Origin: an uncultured Oxalobacteraceae bacterium
Lineage (GTDB): Bacteria > Pseudomonadota > Gammaproteobacteria > Burkholderiales > Burkholderiaceae
NCBI GenBank assembly: GCA_946479705.1
Contig: CAMLHI010000029.1
Location: forward strand, 1-14,679
Direction: 5' to 3'
Length of the DNA stretch: 14,679 nt
In this document: piece after piece, positions 1 through 6,657 of the stretch
How the letters are laid out: each line of letters opens with the position of its first letter
How positions within the stretch are numbered: position 1 is the first letter of the stretch
Program-made: the position numbers and the translations under genes
The notes under the pieces: generated by a model
Databases searched by the model: none
The model's input: the letters and a program-made list of their open reading frames with translations, nothing else
Told to the model about the DNA's origin: nothing

Positions 1-1518
1 GGCCAGCGAGGCGGCCGCCATTTCCTCGAACATCGCTTCCTCGGCCGGCATCAGCTGGCTGTCGCGGAAGTAAGCCGCGTGCAGCTCGCTCTGGCGCAGG
101 CCGAACACGGCCGCCGAACCGAGCGCGCGCACCTCCTCCAGCACGCGCGCCGACGGTGTCAGCGACGGATCGGCGATCTTGGCGCTCTGTTTGGCCAGCG
201 CGGCCGCATGCACCTCACCGTCATTGTGTTGCTCGTCCAGCAGCGCGGCCAGCGGCGCGATCCGCCCGATCAATTCCTCGGCCCAGGCCCGCAAGGGCAC
301 TTCGGCGCCGTCGCGCGTGAGGGTCAGGTCCGGGCGGCGTCCTTCCTTGACGGTGCGGGCGAAATTGCGGGCATGGACCTGGCTCTCGACCTGGTTGATC
401 AGCGGGCTCTCGTCGAGCGCGCAGAACAGCAGGAAGGCATCCATGAAGCGCCCGGTTTCCACGCTGATGCCGATCGGCTCGAACGGGTCGACATCCAGGC
501 AGCGCACCTCGACGTACTGCACGCCGCGCCGGCACAGCGCCTGCACCGGCCGCTCGCCGGTCTTGATGACCCGCTTGGGCCGGATGGTCGAATAGTATTC
601 GTTCTCGATCTGCAGCACATTGGTCGACAGCTGGATCCATTCGCCGCTGTGCTTGGTGCCCAGCGCCGCGTAGGGCTCGTAGGGGCGGTTGACCGCGTCC
701 ATCAGGGTCGTCACATAGCTTTCCAGCGAATTCTCGTGCGGGGTCAGGCCCGACTGCGCATCGTTCTGATAGCCCAGGTCGCTCATGCGCAGGCTGGTGG
801 CGTAGGGCAGGTAGAGCGTGTCGCCCGACAGCTGCTCCAGCTGGTGCGGGCGGCCGCGCAGGAAGCCGCTCGAGAGCACCGGCGAGGCGCCGAACAGGTA
901 CATCAACAGCCAGCTGTAGCGGCGGAAATTGCGGATCAGCGCGATATAGCTTTCCGACTGGAAGTCGCGCAGGCCGCACCGGCGTTCTTCCGGCACACCC
1001 TCGTTGGCGGCGAACAGTTGCCACACCTTTTCCGACAGCGAATAGTTGTAGTGGATGCCGGCGATGCACTGCATGGCTTTGCCGTAGCGCAGCGCCAGCC
1101 CGCGCCGGTACACATGCTTGAGCATGCCGATGTTCGACTTGCCGTACCAGGCGATCTCGATTTCTTCTTCCGAGGGCAGCTCGCACGGCATCGATTCGCT
1201 CCACAGCATGTCGTCCCCCAGGCGGGCGTAGGCGAAGCGGTGGATGGCGTCGAGCTTGTGCAGGGTCAGGCCGATGTCGTGTTCGGCCGGGGTGATGAAT
1301 TCCAGCAGCGCCTCGGCGTAATCGGTGGTGATCTGCGGATGGGTCAGCGCCGCGCCCAGCGCCTGCGGATGGGGTGTGCGCGCCAGGCGGCCGTGGCGGT
1401 CCACGCGCAGGGTTTCGCGTTCGATGCCGCGCAAGCCCTGGGTCAGCAGCGCGCGCTGTTCGTCATCGTCCAGCAGGGCCAGGCGGCGGGTCAGTTGGTT
1501 GGACACGGTGGTAGGCAC
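1..1518 (-). CDS. gshA: Glutamate-cysteine ligase, 3' end cut by window edge
   Basis: Catalyses the first, ATP-dependent step of glutathione synthesis, joining L-glutamate and L-cysteine in the cytoplasm. The reading frame stays open for 506 codons to base 1, so only about the last dozen residues of a roughly 520-residue E. coli-type enzyme should be missing. The N-terminal family motif [10 protein letters not shown] is at residues 30-39, and the middle part contains other familiar GshA stretches such as GIHYNYSLS and [12 protein letters not shown] chose the GTG at 1518-1516 because an AAGGAAG-like ribosome binding site lies just upstream; a second in-frame GTG at 1506 is possible. The gene lies 108 bp downstream of the DUF885 gene on the same strand and has its own likely promoter. 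Seen: motifs and open frame. Known: family function. Confidence 0.95.
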   Translation of the reverse strand, partial: MPTTVSNQLTRRLALLDDDEQRALLTQGLRGIERETLRVDRHGRLARTPHPQALGAALTHPQITTDYAEALLEFITPAEHDIGLTLHKLDAIHRFAYARLGDDMLWSESMPCELPSEEEIEIAWYGKSNIGMLKHVYRRGLALRYGKAMQCIAGIHYNYSLSEKVWQLFAANEGVPEERRCGLRDFQSESYIALIRNFRRYSWLLMYLFGASPVLSSGFLRGRPHQLEQLSGDTLYLPYATSLRMSDLGYQNDAQSGLTPHENSLESYVTTLMDAVNRPYEPYAALGTKHSGEWIQLSTNVLQIENEYYSTIRPKRVIKTGERPVQALCRRGVQYVEVRCLDVDPFEPIGISVETGRFMDAFLLFCALDESPLINQVESQVHARNFARTVKEGRRPDLTLTRDGAEVPLRAWAEELIGRIAPLAALLDEQHNDGEVHAAALAKQSAKIADPSLTPSARVLEEVRALGSAAVFGLRQSELHAAYFRDSQLMPAEEAMFEEMAAASLA

Positions 1519-1543
1519 TGTGCTTCCTTTCTCATCCTGCAAA

Positions 1544-1571
1544 TTTATAAATTGCTGCGAGATTAACCGAA
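1544..1571 (-). promoter_or_regulatory. Likely sigma70 promoter of gshA
   Basis: On the minus strand there is a TATAAA -10 box (1544-1549) and a weak TTCGGT -35 box (1566-1571) with a 16-base spacer. This is an AT-rich island in a GC-rich setting. The start of transcription would be near 1537, about 20 bases before the GTG start. The -10 is convincing; the -35 matches only half the consensus. Confidence 0.45.
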
Positions 1572-1626
1572 AATGGCCGAGTGCGTTGGGCCGCCCCTGA
1601 AGTTATCTCGCAGCCATCGCCGCGCA

Positions 1627-3393
1627 TCATTGCTTGATCGCCGCCGTTACCTGCTTGCGCATCTCTTCGTCGATCCAGCGTGCGATTTCCTGTTCCAGCA
1701 GCGCCAGCGGCAGCGCACCCTGGCGCAGCACGGCCGCATGGAAGCGGCGGATGTCGAAGCGCTCGCCCAGCGCCGCCTGGGCCTGCTCGCGCAGCGCGCG
1801 GATTTTCAGCGCGCCGACCTGGTAGCCCAGCGCCTGTCCCGGCCAGGCGATGTAGCGGTCGACCTCGAGCGCATTGTCGGCCAGGCCGTTGGCGGTATTG
1901 GCGTTGAGATAGTCGAGCGCCTGCTGGCGGTTCCAGCCGAGCGCATGGATGCCGGTATCGACCACCAGCCGGGCGGCCCGGAACAGTTCCGCATTCAGGC
2001 GCCCGAAGGCCGAAAACGGATCGCGGAACAAGCCCAGTTCCGGCCCCAGCGATTCGGCATACAGCGCCCAGCCTTCGCCATAGGCGCCATACCAGGCATA
2101 GCGCCGGAACGCCGGCAGGCCCGCCTGTTCGCGCGCCAGCGCCACCTGCAGATGGTGGCCGGGCAAGGCTTCGTGCAGGGCCAGCGTTTCCATCTCCCAC
2201 ATCGGACGGGTGTCGAGCCGGCTGGTGTTGACCACGAAGGCGGCGGGGCGGTCGGCGCCGCCGGCGTCGTACCAGGCCGCACCGCGCTCTTCCGCGCCCA
2301 GCGCCGGCGCCGCTTTCACCAGCAGTTCCTGGGCCGGCACCGCCTCGAACAGCCTGGGCAGGCTGGCGCTGCTGCGCGCCACGATGCGGCGGTAGCGTTC
2401 CAGCAGTGCCTCGGCATTGTCGTAGAACAGGCGCTTGTCGCTGTTGGCGAAGGCCGCGAACTGGGCAAAGGTGCCGGCAAAACCGGTGCGCGCAATGGCC
2501 GCGCCCAGCTCGCCCTTGAGGCGCGCGACTTCCTTCAGGCCCAGCGCGTGCACCTCGGCCGGCGTCATGGCCGTTTCGGTGTTGAGCGCCACCAGCTGGG
2601 CGTAATACGCGCGTCCGCCCGGCAACGCGCTGGCGCCGATGCTCGCGCGCGCTGCCGGCAGGTAATCGTCGCGGATGAAATTTTCCAGCGTCTGCAGCGC
2701 CGGCAGCACACGCGTGCGCAGCGCCGTCGTGCCGGCCGCCACCAGTGCCTCGCGCACCGGCTTGTCGATGGTGGCCGGAATTTGCCGCAGGGGCTGGCCT
2801 AGCGCGCCATCGATGGCATGCTCACGCAGCTGCCTGAGCATGGCGGGCAGCGGGCGCATCACGACCGCGGGCGCGGTCCAGCCGCTGCGCATGCCTTCAC
2901 GCAGCTGCTCGATCAGGCCATCGACATGCTGGGGCAGGGCGGCCAGGCGCGCGATGTACTTGCGGTAGTCGGCCTCGTTCGCGAACGGCATCTGCGCCAC
3001 CAGCTGCGGCAGCGTCACATGGATGCCGGCGTAGGCGCTCAGCGGCTGCACCGTGTAGGGGTAGAGCGCGGCGGCGCGCAGCTGCTGCTCCTTGTCGACC
3101 ATGAACAGGTCGAGCGAGAGTTGCTGCGCGGGCGGCAATTGTTCGCGATCGATCGCGCGCGCCTCGTCGAGCACCTTGCGCGCGTGCGCCGTGCCCGCGC
3201 GGCTGGCGGCCAGGCTGGTATCGCCGAGGCTGGCGTCGAAGCGGTAGTCGCCGATGCTGGTGGCCAGTTCCGGCCGGTGTTCCAGCTGCCATTGCCAGTC
3301 GCTGTCGAACAGCGTCGCAGCCTGTTCCGCCATGTTTCCGCCATGCACAGCTGGTGCCAGCAAGAACAAGCAGAGAAGGAACAGATTGCGCAT
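1627..3393 (-). CDS. Secreted DUF885-family metallohydrolase
   Basis: A 588-residue protein of the DUF885 family, whose members are thought to be zinc-dependent peptidase-like enzymes; the substrate is unknown. The signature HEALPGHH is at residues 407-414, followed by GEGWALYAE (439-447) and YIAWPGQALGYQVG near 514-527, the usual conserved blocks of the family. The N-terminus MRNLFLLCLFLLAPAVHG is a signal peptide, so the enzyme is exported, probably to the periplasm. The frame is open upstream to 3504, but the ATG at 3393 is preferred because the signal peptide starts there, a CAGGAG ribosome binding site precedes it, and an extended -10 promoter lies inside the longer version. Its promoter and first four codons are duplicated at 4458-4569. 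Length is normal and no damage is seen. Confidence 0.9.
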   Translation of the reverse strand: MRNLFLLCLFLLAPAVHGGNMAEQAATLFDSDWQWQLEHRPELATSIGDYRFDASLGDTSLAASRAGTAHARKVLDEARAIDREQLPPAQQLSLDLFMVDKEQQLRAAALYPYTVQPLSAYAGIHVTLPQLVAQMPFANEADYRKYIARLAALPQHVDGLIEQLREGMRSGWTAPAVVMRPLPAMLRQLREHAIDGALGQPLRQIPATIDKPVREALVAAGTTALRTRVLPALQTLENFIRDDYLPAARASIGASALPGGRAYYAQLVALNTETAMTPAEVHALGLKEVARLKGELGAAIARTGFAGTFAQFAAFANSDKRLFYDNAEALLERYRRIVARSSASLPRLFEAVPAQELLVKAAPALGAEERGAAWYDAGGADRPAAFVVNTSRLDTRPMWEMETLALHEALPGHHLQVALAREQAGLPAFRRYAWYGAYGEGWALYAESLGPELGLFRDPFSAFGRLNAELFRAARLVVDTGIHALGWNRQQALDYLNANTANGLADNALEVDRYIAWPGQALGYQVGALKIRALREQAQAALGERFDIRRFHAAVLRQGALPLALLEQEIARWIDEEMRKQVTAAIKQ

Positions 3394-3480
3394 GGCGGCT
3401 CCTGAGGGGGATGGCCATTTTAGCAAAGCTGGGGCGCCGTCCGGCATCCATGCCGGGCAGCTTGCGCTGTACTTGACGAT
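3381..3480 (-). repeat. Direct repeat R1: DUF885 promoter and start region
   Basis: This segment recurs at about 4458-4569 in the same orientation, offset 1077. The first 48 bases (3381-3428 against 4458-4505) match at 47 positions and cover the first four codons, ribosome binding site and -10 element. Similarity then drops to about three quarters, with a small insertion in the second copy, and ends at a shared CAAGTAnAGCGCAAGC (minus strand). In the second copy the TAA inside this block is the stop codon of the PQQ-type remnant. Confidence 0.85.
3417..3425 (-). promoter_or_regulatory. Extended -10 promoter of the DUF885 gene
   Basis: The minus strand reads TGCTAAAAT, an extended -10 element, 24 bases before the ATG at 3393, with the CAGGAG site between. 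The -35 region is poor, as is usual for extended -10 promoters. The same element, with the same spacing, is present in the duplicate at 4494-4502, which supports its being functional sequence. Confidence 0.5.
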
Positions 3481-3667
3481 GGAATTTCGCCAGCGGCGTC
3501 GCAAGCTGGGATCTGGTCATTAAGAAATGTTTGCCAATGGACAAAGCGCGGACGAGCGCGATATGCTTGGGACGCGCCGGTTTTGTCCGTCGCATCGAAA
3601 AAATGGGACACAATTCCATGTCGGCCATGCTCGACGAGCGTCGACCTATCTACTCAAGGAGAACACA

Positions 3668-4159
3668 ATGCGGCTGCTGCTGCCCCTCGTGCTTGCCGCT
3701 GCCGCCCACGGCGCCAGCGCACACCCGTCCAGCGTGACCCTGCACTCCGACTTTACCGGACAGGACAACTGCCTCGATATCGTCAACGCGGATAAGCGGG
3801 ATCAGCTGCACATGGCCCGCTGCGGCCGCTATACCGGCCAAATGTGGGAGATTGCGCCGGGCGCCGGGAACAGCTTTGTGCGTCTGCGGACGCGTTTTAC
3901 TGGCGCAGACATGTGCCTGGATGTGATCAACGACGGCAACAACAGCCGGGTGCACATGGCGGCCTGCGCCAACGTGACGGGCCAGCAGTGGCACCTGGAT
4001 CAGACCGGCCTTGGCTTGGGCCTGCGTTTGTGGAACCAGTTCACGGGCCAGGGCAAATGCCTCGATATTGTCAACGATGGCAGCGGCCGCCTGCAGCTGG
4101 CGCCATGCGGCGATTATTCTGGCCAGTATTGGCGCATGAATAGCAGCTGGCGTGGCTGA
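3668..4159 (+). CDS. Small secreted ricin-type beta-trefoil lectin
   Basis: A 163-residue exported protein made of one carbohydrate-binding beta-trefoil and nothing else. The signal peptide covers about residues 1-18 (cleavage near ASA-HP). Three repeats follow, each with a CLDIVN/CLDVIN block and a QxW motif: Q58-W60, Q106-W108 and Q153-W155, the (QxW)3 pattern of the R-type lectin fold. One cysteine pair per repeat (35/52, 83/100, 131/147) fits the usual intra-repeat disulfides and oxidation outside the cytoplasm. The ATG at 3668 follows AAGGAG (3656-3661) with six bases between. There is no catalytic domain, although such domains are normally attached to hydrolases, so it may act as a free sugar binder. 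It is divergent to the DUF885 gene and sits between the two R repeats. Function beyond sugar binding is inference. Confidence 0.85.
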   Translation: MRLLLPLVLAAAAHGASAHPSSVTLHSDFTGQDNCLDIVNADKRDQLHMARCGRYTGQMWEIAPGAGNSFVRLRTRFTGADMCLDVINDGNNSRVHMAACANVTGQQWHLDQTGLGLGLRLWNQFTGQGKCLDIVNDGSGRLQLAPCGDYSGQYWRMNSSWRG

Positions 4160-4191
4160 GTGCAGTGCCCAGGGCGGCTGGTCAAGCGCTT

Positions 4192-4470
4192 TTAAACGGC
4201 GCAAGGCAATCGGCCGCTGCTGACCCTTTCGATCTCCGCGAGATCGCGCCAGCTGGCCACGTCGGTGTAGCGGCCGCGCTCCAGCAGCGCGCGCACCTCG
4301 GCCGCCTGATCGTAGCCGTGTTCCATCAGCAGCCAGCCGCCTGGCTCAAGGCATCCGGTGGCGCCATCGACGATGATGTGCAGCGCCGACAGTCCGTCCG
4401 CGTGATCGGTCAGCGCGCCGCGTGGCTCGAAACGCAAATCGCCTTGCGCCAGGCGGCACAGATTGCGCAT
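4192..4470 (-). pseudogene. Chimeric fragment: DUF885 start fused in frame to prmC 3' end
   Basis: A 92-codon frame that begins with the DUF885 promoter, ribosome binding site and codons MRNL, then runs in frame into the last 80-odd residues of PrmC (from LAQGDLRFEP) to a TAA stop. It lacks the SAM-binding GxGxG and NPPY motifs, so it cannot be a working methyltransferase. Bases 4298-4452 are identical to prmC 6755-6909; the remaining 77 bases to 4221 differ at 11 positions, and the C-terminus reads VSSGRLPCAV instead of VSGGRRP. The differences are a mix of silent and replacement changes, as expected for the allele of a related strain. It may be transcribed and translated because the start signals are intact, but I infer a recombination relic. 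Confidence 0.85.
4221..4452 (-). repeat. Direct repeat P1: partial copy of prmC 3' end
   Basis: Aligns without gaps to 6678-6909 at an offset of 2457. Positions 4298-4452 are identical (155 bases), and 4221-4297 carry 11 mismatches. Similarity continues weakly to about 4212. The copy ends sharply at 4452, five bases before repeat R2 begins. Confidence 0.95.
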
Positions 4471-4569
4471 AGCGGCTCCTGAGGGGGATGGCCATTTTAG
4501 CAAAGCCGCGGCGCCCGCCCGGCGTCTGTGCCGTGCAGGGCTGCGGCAGCTTGCGCTTTACTTGATCTC
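4458..4569 (-). repeat. Direct repeat R2: second copy of DUF885 promoter region
   Basis: Partner of the repeat at 3381-3480. It keeps the extended -10 TGCTAAAAT (4494-4502), the ribosome binding site and the ATG (4470-4468). On the other side it runs into the stop codon of the PQQ-type remnant (TAA at 4560-4558). The arrangement suggests that a PQQ-type gene once lay directly upstream of a DUF885 gene. Confidence 0.85.
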
Positions 4570-4894
4570 GAAGGCGTACAGCTTATTGTTGGACGTGCCC
4601 GCACCGGGGTTGGCGTAGCCCGCACCCCAGAACGCGTCGCCCCGTGAGATTGCCGCGCCCGACAGGCAGGAGCCGCCGCTGGCGAATTCCCACAGGATGG
4701 CGCCGGTCGTCTTGTCGAGCGCGCTTTACACGCCGGTGGTGACGGTGTTGCCGCGCACCATGGTCGGTTTGCCGTTGCTGTTGCTGTTGGCCGTGAGTCA
4801 CCCAGGTGACCGCGCCGGTGTCCGGGTCGAGCGCCCAGTACTGCCCGCTCTTCTGGCCGGTGCCCATCATCTCGCGCGGTTTGCCCCCGGCGGA
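4558..4894 (-). pseudogene. PQQ-type beta-propeller gene, 3' remnant with nonsense and frameshift
   Basis: Two pieces of a PQQ-binding-like beta-propeller protein, resembling polyvinyl-alcohol-dehydrogenase-type quinoproteins, survive in different frames. The upstream piece reads GKPREMMGTGQKSGQYWALD and continues PDTGAVTWVT (4885-4794 approx.). The downstream piece reads NSNGKPTMVRGNTVTTGV, then an in-frame TAA at 4728-4726, then SALDKTTGAILWEFASGG and on to NNKLYAFEIK and a natural TAA at 4560. The repeated ALDPDTGAV-W / ALDKTTGAI-W signature is the propeller blade motif. The TAA is one base from TAC, so a nonsense mutation is likely. Near 4785-4800 the frame changes, and the residues expected between blades seem to be missing, so a deletion is likely too. 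The N-terminal majority of the gene is absent. Family assignment is from motif memory; loss of function is clear. Confidence 0.75.
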
Positions 4895-5330
4895 AGGGCA
4901 GCGCTCACCTGATCCTTGGTTGATTTGCTGGTAAGAATCACCAACGGATTCTCGCTATTAATTTCGATGGCGATGCTGACCTGTGCGTTCGCGTGGGCAG
5001 CGTTCTCGGCGGGCAGGTTCAACAGGTGATAGTTGAGCTGTCCGGCGTACCGGCAACTGGTCAGGGTGGTGCCGCATCCGAAACCGATCGATTGCGCGTG
5101 TGCGACTGTCGCCCCAGGGCCGTCTTTGGAAGTGAGCATGTCCGTGACCTGCCCCGAAATCCATTCCGGGGAATTCATCACCCCTTCGCCAGCAGCTGGC
5201 CGATCGGGGTATTGCCTAAGCCGCCGTTGTCCACCCTCATGCCGGGGAACCCGCAAGCCACCATCAACAAGGAGGTGGCCGCGACGACGAGCGGGCGTTT
5301 CAACACGGGACGGTGGAACATGGTTTTCAT
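4895..5330 (-). pseudogene. Lipoprotein gene with frameshift in a G run
   Basis: From ATG 5330 the frame gives a lipoprotein signal, MKTMFHRPVLKRPLVVAATS followed by LLMVAC with the lipobox cysteine at residue 26, but it stops at TGA 5180-5178 after 50 residues. The frame one base away continues at once as GVMNSPEWISGQVTDMLTSK and runs with protein-like composition to about STKDQV near 4910, where similarity to a PQQ-type remnant begins. Adding one G to the run of four at 5181-5184 would restore a single product of about 140 residues. The cysteine-bearing part (GFGCGTTLTSC) suggests an exported protein. I do not recognise the family. The TGATG overlap could allow coupled restart, but then the second product would lack the export signal. 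A base-calling error in the G run is a real alternative. Confidence 0.6.
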
Positions 5331-5391
5331 TGTGAGCTCTGGAGTGAGGAATAGGAGGCGGACGAGTACGAGTACGGCAAGGGCACGACAG

Positions 5392-5425
5392 TTATTCGTA
5401 TAGAATATATCTATTATTCGATATA
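5392..5425 (+). promoter_or_regulatory. AT-rich region with repeated and dyad motifs upstream of the patatin-like gene
   Basis: In a strikingly AT-rich stretch (about 5390-5460), TTATTCGTATA (5392-5402) is repeated as TTATTCGATATA (5414-5425). Two dyads overlap these: TATTC-GTATA-GAATA (5393-5407) and TATATC-8 bases-GATATA (5406-5425). This is operator-like, and it lies between the divergent lipoprotein remnant and the patatin-like gene. No regulator is identified. Confidence 0.4.
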
Positions 5426-5460
5426 AGAAGTTTCATATTGGAATTTATAGTGGTAACTTG

Positions 5461-5469
5461 TGCTACATT
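5461..5469 (+). promoter_or_regulatory. Possible extended -10 promoter of the patatin-like gene
   Basis: TGCTACATT matches the extended -10 pattern (TG, one base, then TACATT) and lies 22 bases before the chosen ATG. A TTGGAA upstream is about 20 bases away, too far for a good -35. Weak evidence. Confidence 0.3.
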
Positions 5470-5490
5470 GCCGCACAAAGGATGTTATTA

Positions 5491-6567
5491 ATGCAACCAA
5501 ACATGAAAAAGAAAACCGGCCTGGTCTTGGGTGGAGGCGCGCCGAACTCGCCGCTGATCGCCGGCGCGCTGGCTGCCTTCCTCGACCAGGAAGTCGAATT
5601 CGACGTCATCTCCGCCTCGGGAGCGGGTGTTCTGATGGGCTTGCTGTACGTGGCGCCGTTGGAAGGCTCGCCGCGCGCCGCGTTGAAACGCTGGGCCGAC
5701 ACGGGTGTCTCCGACAGCATCTACAAGATGATGCCGGTGAATTATAAGGTCTTCCACAAGCCGGGCCTGGAGGCAGACGCCTTCCGCAATGCCTTCGCGC
5801 CGGCCTCCAGCCACCCGGTGTTCGGTGCGATGCAAAATGTGTTCGGCCAAAGCCAGGTGCCTTGGAACGACTGGACCCAGTTGTTGATGTCGACCATATC
5901 GCCGTCCAACCTGTCGGCCACCAGCCTGGGCCTGTGCGCACATGCGCCCTTCCTTGAAGGCGCGGTCGATTTCTCCGCCATCGCCAGCATGAAGCCGGAG
6001 TTCTACATCAACGCCTACAACCTGAACCAGCATCGCATGAAGATCTGGGGCAAGCACGAGATCAAGGTGGAGCACGTGCGCGCCGCGCTGTCCTTTCCCT
6101 TCCTGTACGCGCCGACCGACATCGACGGCGAAGACTACATCGAAGGCGCCGCGCTGGAAACGCTGAACTTCGATCCCTTCATCGAAGGCAAAGGCGAGCA
6201 CCACGACACCGACACGCTGATCGTGCTCGACATCCTCGGCGACGAGCGCCTGCTGCGCAAGCCGCGCAATCTGTACGACGCGTGGGTCGGTTCGATGATC
6301 GTGCCGCTTGTGAAGATTTCGCAGAACCAGTTGCGCCTGTTCGAACTGGAGCACAACACCGACCGCAAGACCGGCTTGCCGAAACGCCGCCTGCTCAAGC
6401 TGGAACTGATGGCCGCCGTGCCGGACGACCACATGCCGAATAGCATGGACTGGTCGACGTCCAACATGCAGTTCCTGTTCGATATTGGCTACAAGGCGGC
6501 GACACGCTTCTGCCGTCAGAACTCCACGGTTCTGCGCTACGCCGACGAGATGGCGCTGGCAGGTTGA
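5491..6567 (+). CDS. Patatin-like phospholipase family protein with altered catalytic motifs
   Basis: A 358-residue protein with the patatin fold outline: oxyanion-type GGGAP loop (14-18), nucleophile elbow after strand FDVIS, and the late FPFLYAPTDIDGEDYIEGA block. Members hydrolyse acyl esters of lipids with a Ser-Asp dyad. Here the elbow reads SASGA (41-45) instead of GxSxG, keeping Ser43, and the usual DG[GA] is EGA (218-220), putting glutamate where aspartate is expected. It may therefore have altered activity or belong to a divergent subfamily. There is no signal peptide or membrane segment, so it is probably cytoplasmic. ATG 5491 is chosen because AAGGA lies eight bases before it; the frame is open back to a TTG at 5458, and an ATG at 5503 is also possible. 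It is the only intact gene between the R2 and P2 repeats and is convergent with prmC. Confidence 0.85.
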   Translation: MQPNMKKKTGLVLGGGAPNSPLIAGALAAFLDQEVEFDVISASGAGVLMGLLYVAPLEGSPRAALKRWADTGVSDSIYKMMPVNYKVFHKPGLEADAFRNAFAPASSHPVFGAMQNVFGQSQVPWNDWTQLLMSTISPSNLSATSLGLCAHAPFLEGAVDFSAIASMKPEFYINAYNLNQHRMKIWGKHEIKVEHVRAALSFPFLYAPTDIDGEDYIEGAALETLNFDPFIEGKGEHHDTDTLIVLDILGDERLLRKPRNLYDAWVGSMIVPLVKISQNQLRLFELEHNTDRKTGLPKRRLLKLELMAAVPDDHMPNSMDWSTSNMQFLFDIGYKAATRFCRQNSTVLRYADEMALAG

Positions 6568-6585
6568 ACGTAAGCGTCCGCTCAC

Positions 6586-6604
6586 GCCAGCGGTGCCGGC
6601 TGGC
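6586..6604. terminator. Possible hairpin between convergent patatin-like gene and prmC
   Basis: GCCAGC (6586-6591) pairs with GCTGGC (6599-6604) around a seven-base loop in the 90-base convergent gap. No T run follows on either strand, so termination activity is uncertain. Confidence 0.25.
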
Positions 6605-6657
6605 TACCGCGGATCGTCAGCCGCAATGCGCCGACGAACACCACGGATACATCGGCC

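Noticed and set aside
79..1566. Long open frame on the plus strand across gshA
   Set aside because: It is antisense to a clear GshA reading frame. Its composition (rich in Arg, Gln, His and Ala, no family motif) is typical of shadow frames in GC-rich DNA. The same applies to plus-strand frames over DUF885, prmC, prfA, hemA and minCD.
3394..3504. N-terminal extension of the DUF885 protein by 37 residues
   Set aside because: It would bury the signal peptide and span the extended -10 promoter and ribosome binding site.
5458..5490. TTG start giving an 11-residue extension of the patatin-like protein
   Set aside because: It overlaps the likely -10 element, and the ATG at 5491 has an AAGGA site at good spacing.
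6577..6652. Frame downstream of prmC on the minus strand reading DVSVVFVGALRLTIRG and ending PAPLA
   Set aside because: It looks somewhat protein-like and could be the last trace of a lost gene, but about 24 codons without a start or known family are not enough.
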